The notes below the pieces were generated by a model, which saw only the letters and a list, made by a program, of their open reading frames with translations, was not told where the DNA came from and did no database searches. Shown in pieces: positions 1 to 10,780 of a stretch of 64,000 bases of DNA (position 1 is its first letter; every line of letters begins with the position of its first letter). This stretch comes from Ricinus communis. Taxonomy: Eukaryota > Streptophyta > Magnoliopsida > Malpighiales > Euphorbiaceae. A program made the translations under genes and the position numbers. The DNA lies in assembly GCF_019578655.1 (NCBI RefSeq), contig NC_063256.1, positions 18,919,350 to 18,983,349 on the forward strand, read 5' to 3'.

Positions 1-422
1 ATAAAGAGGGACAATCAAGTACTAGTGTGTGAATTAAGTCATTAATTACGAAAGAATAAACTAAACTTGAATGTCATGCAAACCCTAAGTCCTAACATCC
101 TAAGAATGGTCCATTATCATTACCTTTAAATAATTAAGGGATACCCACCCCACACTTGAGTATAACACTGTCCACAGTGTTAGAAAAATTAAAACTGGGT
201 AAAGCATATGACTCGCACATCATAGTTCTTGAAGATCATACTTAGTGTTCATTTCAAAATGGGAAAGCATAATGTTCTATTAAAATAAATTAACATGAAA
301 GGAAAAATGAAAGGAAATAACATAAAATTAAGCATGCAAAAAGACAGGAAATAAAGTAAAATAAAATAAAGGAAAGAAAATAAAAAGAAAAAGAAAAAAG
401 AAAAGTAGCATAAGTTTTTGTT
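1..422 (-). other. 3' untranslated part of ATH1
   Basis: AT-rich DNA after the downstream ORF with no ORF or RNA gene. A purine-rich stretch (about 340-410 on the plus strand) and a short inverted motif, cactgtccacagtg at about 166-179, are visible. Position in the element suggests the region before the 3' LTR. The LTR itself is outside the window. Confidence 0.4.
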
Positions 423-1984
423 TCACTGCTGGGAGTCTACTGATGGTGTATCCTCACTAGTTGGATCTACTGGAAGATGAGGAGTAGGGAAACTCGCTGA
501 AGGAGGGGGCGGTGGTGGTTCAGGGTCCATGAAGCACCCTACCATATCGAACTCCATATCATCGATGAACCGTTGATTTTGTGCTCTAGCGTCCATCATC
601 TTTTTCATCTGCACCACTATTAAGTCTGCATGGGTGGCCCACCTCTCCAACCCTCTCATAAGCTGTTGAAGCATACTGTTAAACCGCCAAACTATGCCCT
701 AGTCTCCTCTTGAAACTGCCCAAACTGAGTAAAGTGTTGCTATTGTAAATCACAGACTCGATCTAGTCAGTCAGCTAAAGCACTAATCTGAGCACTCGAT
801 GTCCCTGCAGAATAAGAGGATGTGGCTCTAGATGTAGGCATAAACACTTTAGCTGGGTTAGGAATCCTAATATTCGGGATCCCAGCCGACGGATCTTGGG
901 CTCCTCTAGCCACTGCCTCTCTAGCCTCCCTGACTATTGTGTTCATAAGCCTGTATTCTATATCATGTGGATGTCTAGTAGCCGTGATCATCTGCATGTT
1001 GATCATCTGTCTAATCCCTAGTGGTTTCATGTCACCAATATTTGAAAGCTCTGATAGACAATCATCCAATACATCCAGTCTCTTGGCTAACCTAGTCACA
1101 TACTGGCTAAAACCACAATGCATCTTCTTCTGGGCATCTACTATAAATGAACGGATTTGTCGAGCCAATAAATATCCCAAGTCAAGCTTCTTCTGATGTT
1201 GCATAGCCTAGAGGATGAAGACATCAGTCTGTGTTACCGCTCCAAAACTATCTCCTCTGCCTGTAATGGTGTAAGCTAATAGGGTATGGAGATAGCGAAG
1301 ATGATCCGGAAGCCTAGACGCCTTAGACCTGCTTAGGTAGTACGATTCCGGCCTAAGTACCAATGAGTCCCACATGGTGTCGTATGATATTGGGTTGATG
1401 TAGAGACATCCCTGATACTCCTCCCCCGAGATCTCCCGTTCAGTCCATAATCCCAAATGCATGCCGAATTATGGGACTGACATTGAGAATTCCTTTCCCC
1501 CAAGTCTAAAATAAACTGCATCAGGCTGATGCCAGTTTGTGATCTGTTGCTGGAGGAAGAAGGTGCTGAGGAACTCAATCGTAAGCTCATGGTAGGTTGG
1601 CTCAATGATGTCGAAGAATCGCGCATATGGCAGAGTCTCGAATAGATTGCGCACATCCTGAACCAATCCCACTTTTTCCAGGGATAAGAAGTCGATGCAA
1701 CAACCCGCCATTACTTGTTTCCATCTCATGACTTGGAATCGACTTTCGTTATCTGCATTAGGGAATGTCCACAATGGATGACGACCAGGTACAGGTGGAT
1801 TCACAGCTGGTGCTCTTCGGGCTCAGACTAATTGCTGTTGTGGTGGAGGTGGAAGTACTGGGGCTGGGGCTGGTGCTGGTGCTGGTTCTGGTGCTGTGGA
1901 AGAAGATGTTCCTTCGACACGCGATCACTTGCTAGTAGTGACATGTTTCGGTTGCTTTCTTCGGGATTGATCGCGGTCCGTCAT
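423..1984 (-). pseudogene. Athila-type downstream ORF (env position), pseudogene
   Basis: A single minus frame starting at ATG 1984 runs to about 767, interrupted by four in-frame stops: two near the N-terminus, one at about 1466 and one at 1205-1207. A frameshift between 767 and 674 precedes a proline-rich tail ending at 423. The N-terminus is basic, then Ala/Pro-rich. The core (residues about 60-400) has the look of hypothetical proteins found beside Athila elements in other eudicots, including the segments TYHELTIEFLSTF and SRSKASRLPDHLRYLH. It sits where Athila elements carry their extra, sometimes called envelope-like, ORF. I see no signal peptide or clear membrane segment, so an envelope role is not supported. 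Every stop is one C-to-T change from Arg or Gln. Function unknown. Confidence 0.65.
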
Positions 1985-1989
1985 ATTAC

Positions 1990-2438
1990 CTAATGCAATG
2001 AATCATTAGTTATTCGTACAAGAAATCAAGTTAATCAGAAATCCTATCGAAAATTAAACAGCATAATGGCTATAATTCGACTAACAGAAAACTTTAGACT
2101 TAAAAAAAGACTAAAGCCTCAATCTCCTGCATAAACTAATTAATAAATACATTCTAACCTACTATATTGTGCACTAACTAATGCAACTTTATGCAAACAA
2201 TTTTTCATAATAAAATGCCATAGACAAACTTTATTTCAAACAAACACCACACTTATCATTTTCCTAATCGAATTCATAGCAAACATAGCAACTAATATAA
2301 ATTAAATCTAACTGAGGTCATATTGAAGCAGTGTAACAACGTACAACTACCAAAACATACTAACACATCCTAAATAAAGTATATGCATAAAAGAAAAACC
2401 AAATTAAAACAAATAAAAGAAAAAGTGATGAGACTTAC
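1990..2438 (-). other. Predicted 5'UTR intron before the downstream ORF
   Basis: On the minus strand a consensus donor GTAAGT begins at 2438 (preceded by CCAA) and an acceptor TTAG ends at 1990, six bases before the ATG at 1984. The 449-bp interval is T-rich with no ORF, as expected of a plant intron. Together with the TATA box about 100 bp upstream it forms a promoter, leader exon, intron and coding exon arrangement. Prediction only. Confidence 0.5.
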
Positions 2439-2529
2439 TTGGAATTGCTGAGAAAGGTAAGAAGGATGAGAGAAATGGAAGAAAACAACACCTTGGAGCT
2501 TAGAAAGGGTGTAGCAAAATTTTTGAAAG

Positions 2530-2875
2530 CTCCCCTTTTTATAGGCGTAGGGGTCAGCATGGGCGAGGGCAAGGCCGTGCTGATCAGCATGGCTAGGACT
2601 CGGCCCATGCTGAGCCTTTAAGCTTAAATGTTGCACCATTTAGCACGAGTAGGGGCACGACCGTGCTGACCAACACAGCCTGGTGTTGTTGCCCGTGGTG
2701 CCTTTGGAAGCCGTGCTGAACGACTAAAATCTCCCATTCTTCATGTGTTTTCTCATCATGGGCTTGACTCCGGCCGTGCTGATGAGCGTGTCCTAGTGTT
2801 GCAACCCGTGATGGCCACGGAAACCGTGGTGAAAGGGTTGATTCCGGGCTTTTCTTTGCCATCTCGAGTTGCCGA
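2530..2875 (-). promoter_or_regulatory. Internal promoter-like block: GC-rich palindromic motifs plus TATA
   Basis: The minus strand reads TATAAAAA at 2543-2536. Upstream (2550-2860) lies a cluster of degenerate short motifs of the form agcacggcc / ggccgtgct / acccgtg, some facing each other. The ATH2 LTR shows the same arrangement (motif cluster 29050-29310, TATA at 29325), so this block may be a U3-like promoter located inside the element. A short minus reading frame covering the motifs is not taken as a gene. Confidence 0.5.
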
Positions 2876-3049
2876 ACTCCCTACCTGCATTCGACACATA
2901 TACATACACATTTAGGCTGTAAATCAAGTAAGTGAATCAAATGGGAAAATCATACTTCACCAATTACTAAAAATTCGACATAAGTTATTCCAACCCTAAG
3001 TTCATACAATTATGTTTAAAATAAAAAGTAAGTGTTGTAACTACTATCA

Positions 3050-3143
3050 AGCATGCAATAACTGACAAAACAAAAATGTTATAAAAGCATAAAATTAAAG
3101 TTTTGGGGTGCCTCCCAAAAAGTGCTTCTTTTTTGTCGAGTCC
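3050..3143 (-). other. Conserved post-pol spacer of ATH1
   Basis: On the minus strand the protease-containing frame stops and is followed by a segment containing TTTTTGGGAGGCACCCCAAA, an imperfect GGG/CCC hairpin. I recall similar gggaggca-type hairpins after pol in Athila-like elements. The region 2880-3050 is AT-rich with nothing recognisable. Confidence 0.3.
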
Positions 3144-4435
3144 TTAGCTGGACTCTGCAGTAGCATCCCTGCCCTGTTGGCAAATTGAGAAGGTGGGCGC
3201 ATTATAAGCTGGGGCCTGAGGCATATAACCACAAGGAGACAGTCCAATGGGCGCAGTAGATGCCCAAGGAGGTGCTCTCCATGCCAAGTTGGGATGTCTA
3301 GTCATCCACTCCCAATCCTGTCTAGATGACCTGTCATAAAAAAACTTGCAACTACCCTTCTCGCGTGTATCATAATGCGAAGTTTCAAATTGATGCAAGT
3401 TGTTTTCTTTAAAAGAGTGACACATATCAACAGGCAAAGAAGGATGCATAGCAGAATCTATTAGTATATCATGTGCTGGTTTATCACATGCAAAACCAAT
3501 CCCGTCAATAGCGTAAATGGCATGAACCTGATTGGCGGGAGGACTCTCGACTAGGGGTAAACTGAAAGTAACACAATCATCCCCTACAGTAATCTCTAAC
3601 TTTCCCTCGAATACATCTATTTTGGCTCTAGCGTGGCAAGGAAAGGTCTCCATAAAATCAAAGGCACACCATGCTCATTATCCATATCCATAACCACAAA
3701 GTCCACAGGAAATATAAAATTATCTACCTTGACTAGCATATTTTCTACAATCTCCCTAGGAAGCTTAACAGAATGATCAGCTAATTGAATACATATCCTA
3801 GTAGGTTTTGCTTCCCCTAAACCTAGCTCATTAAACATACTTGTGGGCATTATATTTATGCTAGCGCCTAAATCAGCTAATGCCTCATCAACCCACAAGT
3901 TACCCAAAGTGCAAGGAATAGTAAAACTCCCTGGGTCATGACGTTTCTCTGGTAAATCACTTTGAAACTCTATTGAGTACTCTTCATTGAGCTTTACAAA
4001 TGCTACCTCTTCCAGCTTGCTTTTGTTGCTAAGTATGTCCTTCAAGAATTTTGCATACTTTGGCATTTGCTTCAATACATCAACAAAAGGCAAGTTAATA
4101 TGCAGTTGTCTAAAAATATCTAAAAGCTTACTGAACTGCTCTTGTGCTTCTACTTGCTTCAGTCTAGCAGGATAAGGAATCTTGGGTTGATACTCCCTGA
4201 TTAGGATTGGTTGCAACTTTTCCCTCTCGGATTCCTTAACCTTACTGCTCGCCTCGATCTGCACATCAATAGTAGCATCATCAAAAACATGCTTAGAAGG
4301 AGCTGAAACTAACCTACCTGAACGCAAAGTGATGGCATTCACGTGCTCCCTCAGGTTAGGCTCAGTGGTGCTGGGGAGCTCTCCTTGTTGCCTTTCGAAA
4401 AACATCTTAGAAATCTGCCCAATATGATTTTCCAA
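3144..4435 (-). pseudogene. pol: Gag C-terminus and aspartic protease of ATH1
   Basis: The frame 4435-3617 carries the late-gag/protease junction of Athila-like polyproteins and the protease active-site block DLGASINIMP (about 3850-3874). It then runs to the PLIL-RPFL flap region, where Gly is replaced by Trp. A frameshift near 3650 moves the end of the protease domain into the frame 3653-3144 (ITVGDDCVTFSL). The last roughly 80 residues of that frame match nothing I recognise and end where RT should begin. The protease would have processed Gag. Here it is interrupted and detached from the enzymes. Confidence 0.75.
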
Positions 4436-5782
4436 GTTCTGAATGGATGCTTACTGATTTCTAAGAGCATTGTCGGTCTATTGGAACCTTGTCTCAGTCG
4501 ACGTGATAAATTTCATCATCAGCTCCTCCAAGTTAGATTTCTTCTCGGCTGGTGGAGGAAGCTCTGATGGTCTAGCTTGCTGCTGTTGCTGTGGCGGTTG
4601 CTGATGCAGTCTCTGAAAACCTGGTGGACCCTGGGCATTATTGTTGCGCCAACTAAAATTGGAGTGATTTCTCCACCCAGGATTGTATGTGCTGCTATAA
4701 GGGTTGTTCTGCTGTTCGGGTGCATTCCGCATGTAATTATCCTGTTCATGGTCAGCAAAAACATTAGATGAAGTAGAGGAACTAGCAAATATACCTCCCG
4801 CATTACAGTTTGCATCGTAATGCGGGCCACTGCAAAACTCGCAGCTTATTTAGGCTGCTTGAACCGGCATTTGAAGTTGGTCTACTTTCTTGGTCAGAAG
4901 CTCCACTTGAGTTGCCAAGGCTGCTGGGGAGTCTAACTGGTTGACCATTCCTTGTTTAACCGGCTGACTCCTAAAGGATTACCATTGGTAGTTGTCCATG
5001 GCCATCTCCTCTATCAGGTTCTGCGCCTGCTCCGGTGTCTTACTGTTTAAAGCTCCACCTGCTACAGCATCCACCATTTGCCTCGTAGCAAGGTTCAAAC
5101 CGCTGTGAAAGGTCTGAACCTGCATCCACACTGGTAGACCATGGTGTGGACAGCATCTCAAAAAGTCTTTCTACCTCTCCCAGGCGTCGTACATGCTCTC
5201 GTCGTCCATTTGCACAAAAGAAGAAATGTCATTTCTCAATTTAGCAGTTTTAGCTGGAGGAAAGTACTTGTAAAGGAATTTTTCAGCCAAAGATTTCCAG
5301 GTTGTAATAGTGTGCGGTGGAAGGGACTGCAGCCATCTCTTTGCTCTATCCCTTAAAAAAAATGGAAATAATCTCAACCGGATGGCATCATCGGTAGTTC
5401 CATTTATCTTGAAAGTGTCGCATATCTCCAAAAAGTTGGATATATAGGCATTGGTATCCTCGCTTGGCTGCCCCCCAAACTATACACTCTGCTGTACCAT
5501 CTGGATCACATTTGGCTTTATCTTGAAATTGTTAGCTGCCACCGCTCGTCTGAGTCTACTCGTTTGTGTCCCATCCAATGATGGTCTAGCAAACTAGTAC
5601 ATTGTTCTGTTGGCATCCGCTGCGGCATTGCTGTTGTGATTCTCCATCCCTTCTAGTCTATCTCCAGGTACCTCAGCCTCAATCTCCTCCTCTTCTAATT
5701 GCAAACGGTTCCTTAAAAATCTAAGGGATCATTCTAGATCAGGCAGAGGCTTTATAAGATCAGAGTTTGAGCTCCTAGTCAT
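4436..5782 (-). pseudogene. gag: Athila-like gag of ATH1
   Basis: Reading starts at ATG 5782 (MTRSSN...), 150 bases after the PBS, the usual place for gag. The retrotransposon gag core is clear at 5431-5171 (INGTTDDAIRLRLFPFFLRD, then RAKRWLQSLP), followed by the region 5161-4979 and an Asn/Gln-rich tail with the block YNPGWRNHSNFSWRNN (about 4690-4640). Several stops interrupt it, for example near 5597 and 5480, with further frame changes between 5171 and 4830. The same order of blocks occurs in ATH2 at 30508-31667, confirming the assignment. Confidence 0.8.
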
Positions 5783-5930
5783 AAGCTACCTACAAGTGGA
5801 ATGTAGCAACCGAAAAACAAAAGTAATTAAAAGAATGAAAGAATAAAATAAAGCAAACTAAAGATAAAAAAATAAATATGGCTAAATTAACAAAAACACA
5901 AGTTCTTTCTAGTTCACACAAAAAGTTATT

Positions 5931-5947
5931 CCCCAGCAACGATGCCA
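5931..5947 (-). other. Primer-binding site of ATH1
   Basis: Minus-strand TGGCATCGTTGCTGGGG lies nine bases inside the LTR end. It corresponds to the Athila-type PBS and to TGGCACCGTTGTCGGGGA of ATH2 at 30351. Minus-strand cDNA synthesis would begin here. Confidence 0.75.
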
Positions 5948-5953
5948 AAAACT

Positions 5954-6425
5954 TGATAAGCTATTTACATAGCTACAATCAAGGCAGTGAACCTATTGAT
6001 TCAGACTAGCACAAATGGTGAGTATCAAGGTCGTATTCTCTAGAAAGGGTGAACCTAGACCTATTGTAGTGTCTTACGTTATCTAACCTAAAGAATTCCA
6101 TGAAGTGTTATTCTATGATTAATTATGAACAAACAAGTAATTAAATGTCAAATTATCTAAAAGGATTTAGGAAAACTCTCGAAGGAAATAGGGGATCTAA
6201 GTTAATTGGATTTTTATAAAGATAGAGATTAAATTGATTATCAATTGCAATTACCCGTGGACAAAGTCTTAACTGAATTCGGTCTCCCTCTCGAGATAAC
6301 CGAATTCCTAAACCTAATAACCTAAAGTTGGAATCTTTTCCTAATGATCGATTATTCGATTAGCATTAAAGTTTAACCCGCCTCTATTAAGCTTTGTTAA
6401 TTCTTAATCCGGCTAGTCAATTACT
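5954..6425 (-). repeat. 5' LTR remnant of ATH1
   Basis: This segment aligns by eye, in reverse orientation, with the last roughly 470 bp of the ATH2 LTR (29870-30344). Shared blocks are the ctcgag-containing segment next to gaattcgg (6275-6310) and the attcttaatc / aagctttgttaattc block near 6390-6415. The U3 and TATA part is missing because homology stops at about 6425 where repeat R starts. Confidence 0.65.
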
Positions 6426-6933
6426 GATGTGTGCTACAGTGATCATTTGGTGAATGATATCAATACTCGATTAACTAACTTTCCTTCTTCGCATTTGTCC
6501 AAGCATTGGATCAGTGCCTATGATTGCCGCTTCCACTGTTTGACTCAACAGTTATGTTTATGCTCCCCAAATAAAACCAAACAATCATATTAGACAAAGG
6601 GGTACACAAAGAAATGAATAAAAAGAGAACGTAGGTAGGATTTCAGATCCAATAAGGATAGAAATCATAAGTTCTTTGTTCTCTTCCAGACGACTAAGCG
6701 TAAGGGTCAAATAGAATTGTTATAAACACAAGGGTAGACAGAGAATATAGAAGAAAAGAAGGACATGATTCGCTAATGCGAGCCTTGATAAGTTCGTAGA
6801 GTTCTTGAAATAATCCATAACTTGATTTCCCGCTAGGTAGAAGACTAAAATAATATGCTCAGTAGCCTCAAGTATTCGGTTGCATGTGGCTTTTATCATG
6901 CAAAAGCCCTCATTCAATAAAAAGAAGAAATTA
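6426..6933 (-). repeat. Repeat R fragment, minus orientation
   Basis: Reverse-complement similarity to 49400-49560, 57560-57720 and 58840-58980 covers the block with ccaatgcttggacaaatgcg. The part 6760-6920 matches 58500-58680 (gcatgcaacc..., actttgcagacttatcaac-like). It is wedged between the ATH1 LTR remnant and a D-type LTR. No intact coding capacity. It is probably part of another LTR family. Confidence 0.6.
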
Positions 6934-8169
6934 TGATATGGAACCTCATGAATAAGCTTGAGAATCCTTTTTAGATTTCGGCCCCCAACACATTAACATG
7001 AAAACCCTAAGAACCAACTTGGTTCAACCCTTAAGAAATGTTAGAAATCATATTACTTAGAAAGATGATCAAGAACTAGAATTTAGAAAACTTGTTCCTC
7101 AATCCCAATTTTGAAACACTCAATAAGAAGATGATCAATCTTTTTGAATGCTTCTTAAGCATGCATTCTAGATAAGAACATAAAGAGAAAGCAAAATAGC
7201 TTTAAGGTAAAAATACAAATTATCATTCAACTTCAACTTAACCTAAGTCATATAGATGGGCCTAATAACATAAGCCAAGTTAGGCCCAAAGTCTTCATAT
7301 GCTCCAATTCAGCTTCTATGGTATTTTTAAGCCCAATTAGATTCATTCAAAATCAATAAACTGAATTAGATTAACGAAACTCTTCAAGCCTTGATGTGTC
7401 CTTAGCCCAAATGTCTTGGATAAGCTCACTGACTTATAATTTGAATCAAACTAGGACTCCTAGTTGAATTAGGATTCCTTTTGTTGCTTGAACTCCTAAT
7501 ATCATCAGGACTCCTTGTTGAATTAGGATTCCTAGTTGAGTCAGGACTCCTTGTTGAATTAAGATTCCTTAAGCTATTAGGATTTGCATCATCAAGACTC
7601 CTTCTTAGAGTAGGACTCGTTGTGCTAGTTTGATTCGTATAAGATAACCTTCCTAATAAAAAGGGATAAGTAAAAAAAATTCCTAATTAGGTTAACATAC
7701 ATGTGTGGCCACATAAAATAAGCCATGTAGATGGGCCTCACAACACAAGCCAAGTTAGACCCAAAGTCTTCATATGCTCCAATTCTGCTTCTTTGGCCTT
7801 TTAAGCCCAATTAGATTAATTCAAGTCTAATATATTGAATTAGATTAATGAGCCTCGAACTTAAATCCAATTCTTCAAGTCTTAATGTGTTCTTAGTCCA
7901 AATGTCTTGGATAAGCTCATTGACTGGTAATTTGAATCGGATTAGGACTCCTAATTAAATTAGGATTCCTTGTTGAATTAGGATTCCTTGTTGAATTAGG
8001 ATTCCTTTCATTGCTTGAACTCCTAATATCATCAGGACTCCTTGCTGGATTAGGATTCCTAGTTTAGTTAGGACTCCTTGTTGGATTAGGATTTCTGGAG
8101 CTAGTAGGATTTGCATCATCAAGACTCCTTATTGGAGTAGGATTCCTTGTGCTAGTTTGGTTTGTATCA
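6934..8169 (-). repeat. Rearranged D-type LTR, minus orientation
   Basis: It begins (as LTR end) with TGATATGG at 6934 and finishes (as LTR start, plus strand gtttgtatca) at 8169, directly against the N3 polypurine tract. It is about 1.24 kb, against 937 bp for the D LTR at 21045-21981. The excess comes from a doubled U3 part: 7225-7640 and 7720-8169 both contain the block with cttcatatgctccaattc followed by degenerate 18-bp repeats around aggattcctt. The first copy lacks the segment present at 7640-7720. Confidence 0.65.
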
Positions 8170-8190
8170 TTCCCCCTTTCTTAGAAAAGA
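8170..8190 (-). other. Polypurine tract of N3
   Basis: The minus strand reads AAGAAAGGGGGAA immediately before the LTR start. The same tract precedes the 3' LTRs at 10781 and 25164. It would prime plus-strand DNA synthesis. Confidence 0.65.
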
Positions 8191-8890
8191 TTCATCCTCG
8201 AATCTTGCTCGAATATTAGGAGCGAAGGAAACTTATAATCCCCATGAACAATGCTAACTTATTTTCAACCTACAAATCTTTCACAAAAGTTGTTAAAGGA
8301 ACTTTAGAATAAATAATACTTTCAATGCCAATAAACTTAACATGTTCAATTGGCTCAATGCATCAAGCTAAACATCTACATTCTTCACTAGCTCAACTTT
8401 TGCTTCATCTTCAATAATGATATCTTCGTCTTGGGTTTCACTCAAAAGTTACAAATCATTATCTTTTTCACCATCTTCGTTCAACATGTCTTTAGAATCT
8501 TCATTGATTTTAATAAAGTGTTGTAACTTCTCTACATCAATAATCTTTTTGTTTTCACTCTCCAAAACACTCTTTTTATTTTCACTCTCTAAAGCACTCT
8601 TTTTATTTTTCATCTCTTTCTTCTCAGCCTATACTCTCATTCTTTCCATTTTGCATTGGTCTTCATATACTTCTTTTGCTGAAAGTGGTGCAAGTATAGT
8701 CTATTTTCCATCCTTGGTGAATGAATACCTATTTAGGTACTTATCATGCATTGCCCTCCTATCAAATTGCCATGGTCTTCTAAGAAAAATATCAATAGCA
8801 TGTATAAGTACTACATTGCACAACATATCATCATGATATTTACCAATAGAGAAGGAAATAATTACTTACTTGTTTACCTCATTCTCACCA
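8191..8890 (-). pseudogene. N3: protease tail fused to acidic ORF, non-autonomous element
   Basis: Minus-strand translation begins inside the end of a Reina-like protease (IGKYHDDMLC-like, then RRPWQFDRR). It continues through an LSAKEVYEDQC linker and a Lys/Glu/Ser-rich stretch with a short duplicated unit (KKSALESEN / KKSVLESEN). It then passes to the acidic ORF and C-terminal block seen in N1 and N2 (IGIESIIYSKVPL). RT, RNase H and integrase are absent. Several stops and a frameshift (near 8385) break it. The left part is cut at about 8890 by the N1 LTR. Any apparent plus-strand frame here is the complement of this one. Function of the acidic part unknown. Confidence 0.6.
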
Positions 8891-8895
8891 TATAA

Positions 8896-9820
8896 TGCGA
8901 ATCAAGAGTCAAAGCCAAGTCGTGATCCAACTTTAAGTCAATGGTCGAATTCTACTCCAAGTCTAATTACAAAGTTCAAAGGATCCATTATTAATCAAAG
9001 GAGATCCAATTATAAGAGCTAGAGCTAAGAGAAGGAAGAAAGCCTTAAATGGGCTTACTCAATAAATTTGGGCAAAACCAACTTCAAAAATTAGAGTTAG
9101 TCAAAGGTTCAAGTTTTAATAACCTAATTCAACATGTTGGGCCTTGAGAAAAGCTAGTTTGGGCTAAAATATTCATAAGGAAAAGTGGGGGACGAATTTC
9201 CTTCAACATAAAACAAGGGAAAAGAAGCTTAAAGAGGAAACCAAGCTAGGTGCCTCTTATGTGTGTGCTAAACCTAATAGGCACCACTATTCTAAAAAGG
9301 AAGCTACATGGCCAGTTGCATATCTCTTTAGTTAGGCAAATATCTTTAGTTGATTAGTCAAGTCTTCTTTAGTAAAGATTACTTATTCAACCAATGTGCT
9401 TATTTTGTCATATTGTAAACTTTTATTTACAATCTAATTTAGTTAATTGCCAATTAGTTTATTTTCCTTATGCTATTTATGAATTAGCTTTATTTATTTC
9501 TCTACATAAACTAAGTGTAGCTGCATTATTCAAGGTTAATGAATGAATGATAATTTTGAGATTAAACATATTTGTAAGATTTACTCTTGCCAAGTTCTTT
9601 GGAAGAACTTCGAACTTACTAAGAACTTGTTCTTGTGGCGTTCAACATCGACTTATCACTCACCTACTACCTTTCTTAAGTGTGGCATCTACCCTTTTCT
9701 TATACCAAGGTTCAAGATAAAAGATCTTTGGGTCAAGGCCCTTTACATTTTAGATTTAGCTTTCTTGGGATTCAAATTCAATTTCGGCGTATTGGGTCTT
9801 CTTATAGGTTATCAAGGTTA
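8896..9820 (+). repeat. 5' LTR of N1 (B-type)
   Basis: It starts TGCGAATCAAG and is followed by a PBS at 9823. The first 290 bp match the 3' LTR start at 10781-11179 and the fragment at 59375-59693. A frame near the start encodes a tail containing ITRARAK-like residues, typical of the Reina-like polyprotein end, showing that coding sequence overlaps the LTR. The exact 3' end is uncertain by about six bases. Confidence 0.65.
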
Positions 9821-9822
9821 TT

Positions 9823-9834
9823 TGGTATCAGGGC
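9823..9834 (+). other. Primer-binding site of N1
   Basis: TGGTATCAGGGC, one mismatch from the tRNA-iMet complement TGGTATCAGAGC seen at 21984 and 51442. Confidence 0.65.
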
Positions 9835-10173
9835 TAAGTCACTAAAGCTGATCTATCTATCCTTTACTCTATTGTTATTGTTTTATTTTTTTCCTACTAA
9901 ATTTCTAGTTTCTTCTCTTTTCTATGGCCAAAATTTTCTTCTTTGTTTCTTAAAATCAAAATTTTCTCTTTAAATTCCTATCCTAAAAATTCATTTTCTT
10001 GTATTCTTAAGTTATTATCTTACATCTAGAGTGTGTGATTATATATAATAAAAATAAATTCTTGTTTCAAAATCAAAATAGTGGTAAAAGGTTGATTTGA
10101 GTGTAAACACCAAAGTTTGACATATTTGAGTGCAAACACAGGAGCTTGTATGTATTGTGAGATGTTTCATTAA
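9835..10173 (+). other. Leader of N1
   Basis: T-rich 5' leader between PBS and ORF. It carries the phrase gagtgtaaacac (10098-10109, repeated as gagtgcaaacac) that recurs in the leaders at 19466, 24418 and 52038. No ORF that I would call a gene. Confidence 0.4.
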
Positions 10174-10692
10174 GAGGAGTTTGCTCGGCAATACTATAAA
10201 AAGTCTCTACAAAATTTTTTGTACTCCTAAACCTAAGCCAAAAAGTTTAGCAAAAGAACCACGTCATGTTATGATGATGAAATCTCAATGGAGATAAAAT
10301 CGATAAGAAGTAGTTTGGAAACATGCAAGCATGATTCTGAAGAATTGAAGAGTTTAACTAATAGCTTTCTTAATCATTAGGAAGATAAAGCTGAATCTGG
10401 CCCATCTTTAGAGACTAATATTAATGACATTGAAGAGAAAATATGCTATCCTGAAGAAAATATAGACTCTTATGGGTGGATGGTTAAAGATGGTGAGAAC
10501 AACAATGATTTGCTATCTTTAAGTGAACATAAAATTGAAGAGGTTGGACTTGAAGATGAGGCAAAGGTTGAGAAAAGTGAAGAAGTCTTGCTAAATGCCA
10601 CTGAACATATCGATTTTATTTGCATTGAAAATATTATTTGTTCAAAAATTCCTCTAACCATGTTTGGGAAAGAATTGCAAATTAATAATTAG
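10174..10692 (+). pseudogene. Acidic ORF of non-autonomous element N1
   Basis: The decayed frame begins with EEFARQYYKK-like residues, passes a SPKPKPK block and stops, and is open from 10480 to 10692. It is rich in Glu/Asp with a C-terminal block HIDFICIENIICSKIPL, conserved in N2 (YFVSIESIICFKVPL) and N3. No catalytic or metal-binding motif is visible. It lies between the PBS and polypurine tract, so it is the element's only coding region. A gag-like or packaging role is possible but unproven. Confidence 0.5.
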
Positions 10693-10763
10693 TTTATAAT
10701 GATTTTTATCATATGTTTGGTTCTTTCACAATACTTTGGCAAGATTCTACGATGAATCTTTTC

Positions 10764-10775
10764 AAAGAAAGGGGG
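10764..10775 (+). other. Polypurine tract of N1
   Basis: AAAGAAAGGGGG just before the 3' LTR, preceded by gatgaatcttttc as in N2 (25131-25146) and N3. Confidence 0.65.
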
Positions 10776-10780
10776 AATAA

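Larger units (their letters stand above)
1..6425 (-). mobile_element. Athila-like Ty3/gypsy element ATH1, gag-protease only
   Basis: On the minus strand the order is LTR remnant, Athila-type primer-binding site, gag, aspartic protease, a conserved spacer, a TATA/intron promoter block and a long downstream ORF. Gag, the protease signature D-L-G-A-S and the PBS place it with Athila-like elements by knowledge of that lineage. No RT, RNase H or integrase motif occurs between the protease end (about 3144) and the downstream ORF, so this copy could not have made its own enzymes. The right LTR is cut at about 6425, where repeat R begins. The other LTR lies beyond the window start. Boundaries are by eye. 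Confidence 0.8.

Noticed and set aside
822..1196. 124-codon plus-strand frame with hydrophobic segments
   Set aside because: Complement of the ATH1 downstream ORF; the membrane-like look comes from reading its antisense.
2370..2862. Two short minus-strand frames of about 89 codons
   Set aside because: They cover the palindromic motif cluster, TATA and intron start; no homology is recognisable and the region is better explained as a promoter.
8417..8836. 139-codon plus-strand frame, Ser/Leu/Phe-rich
   Set aside because: Complement of the N3 protease-linker frame, which has recognisable motifs on the minus strand.
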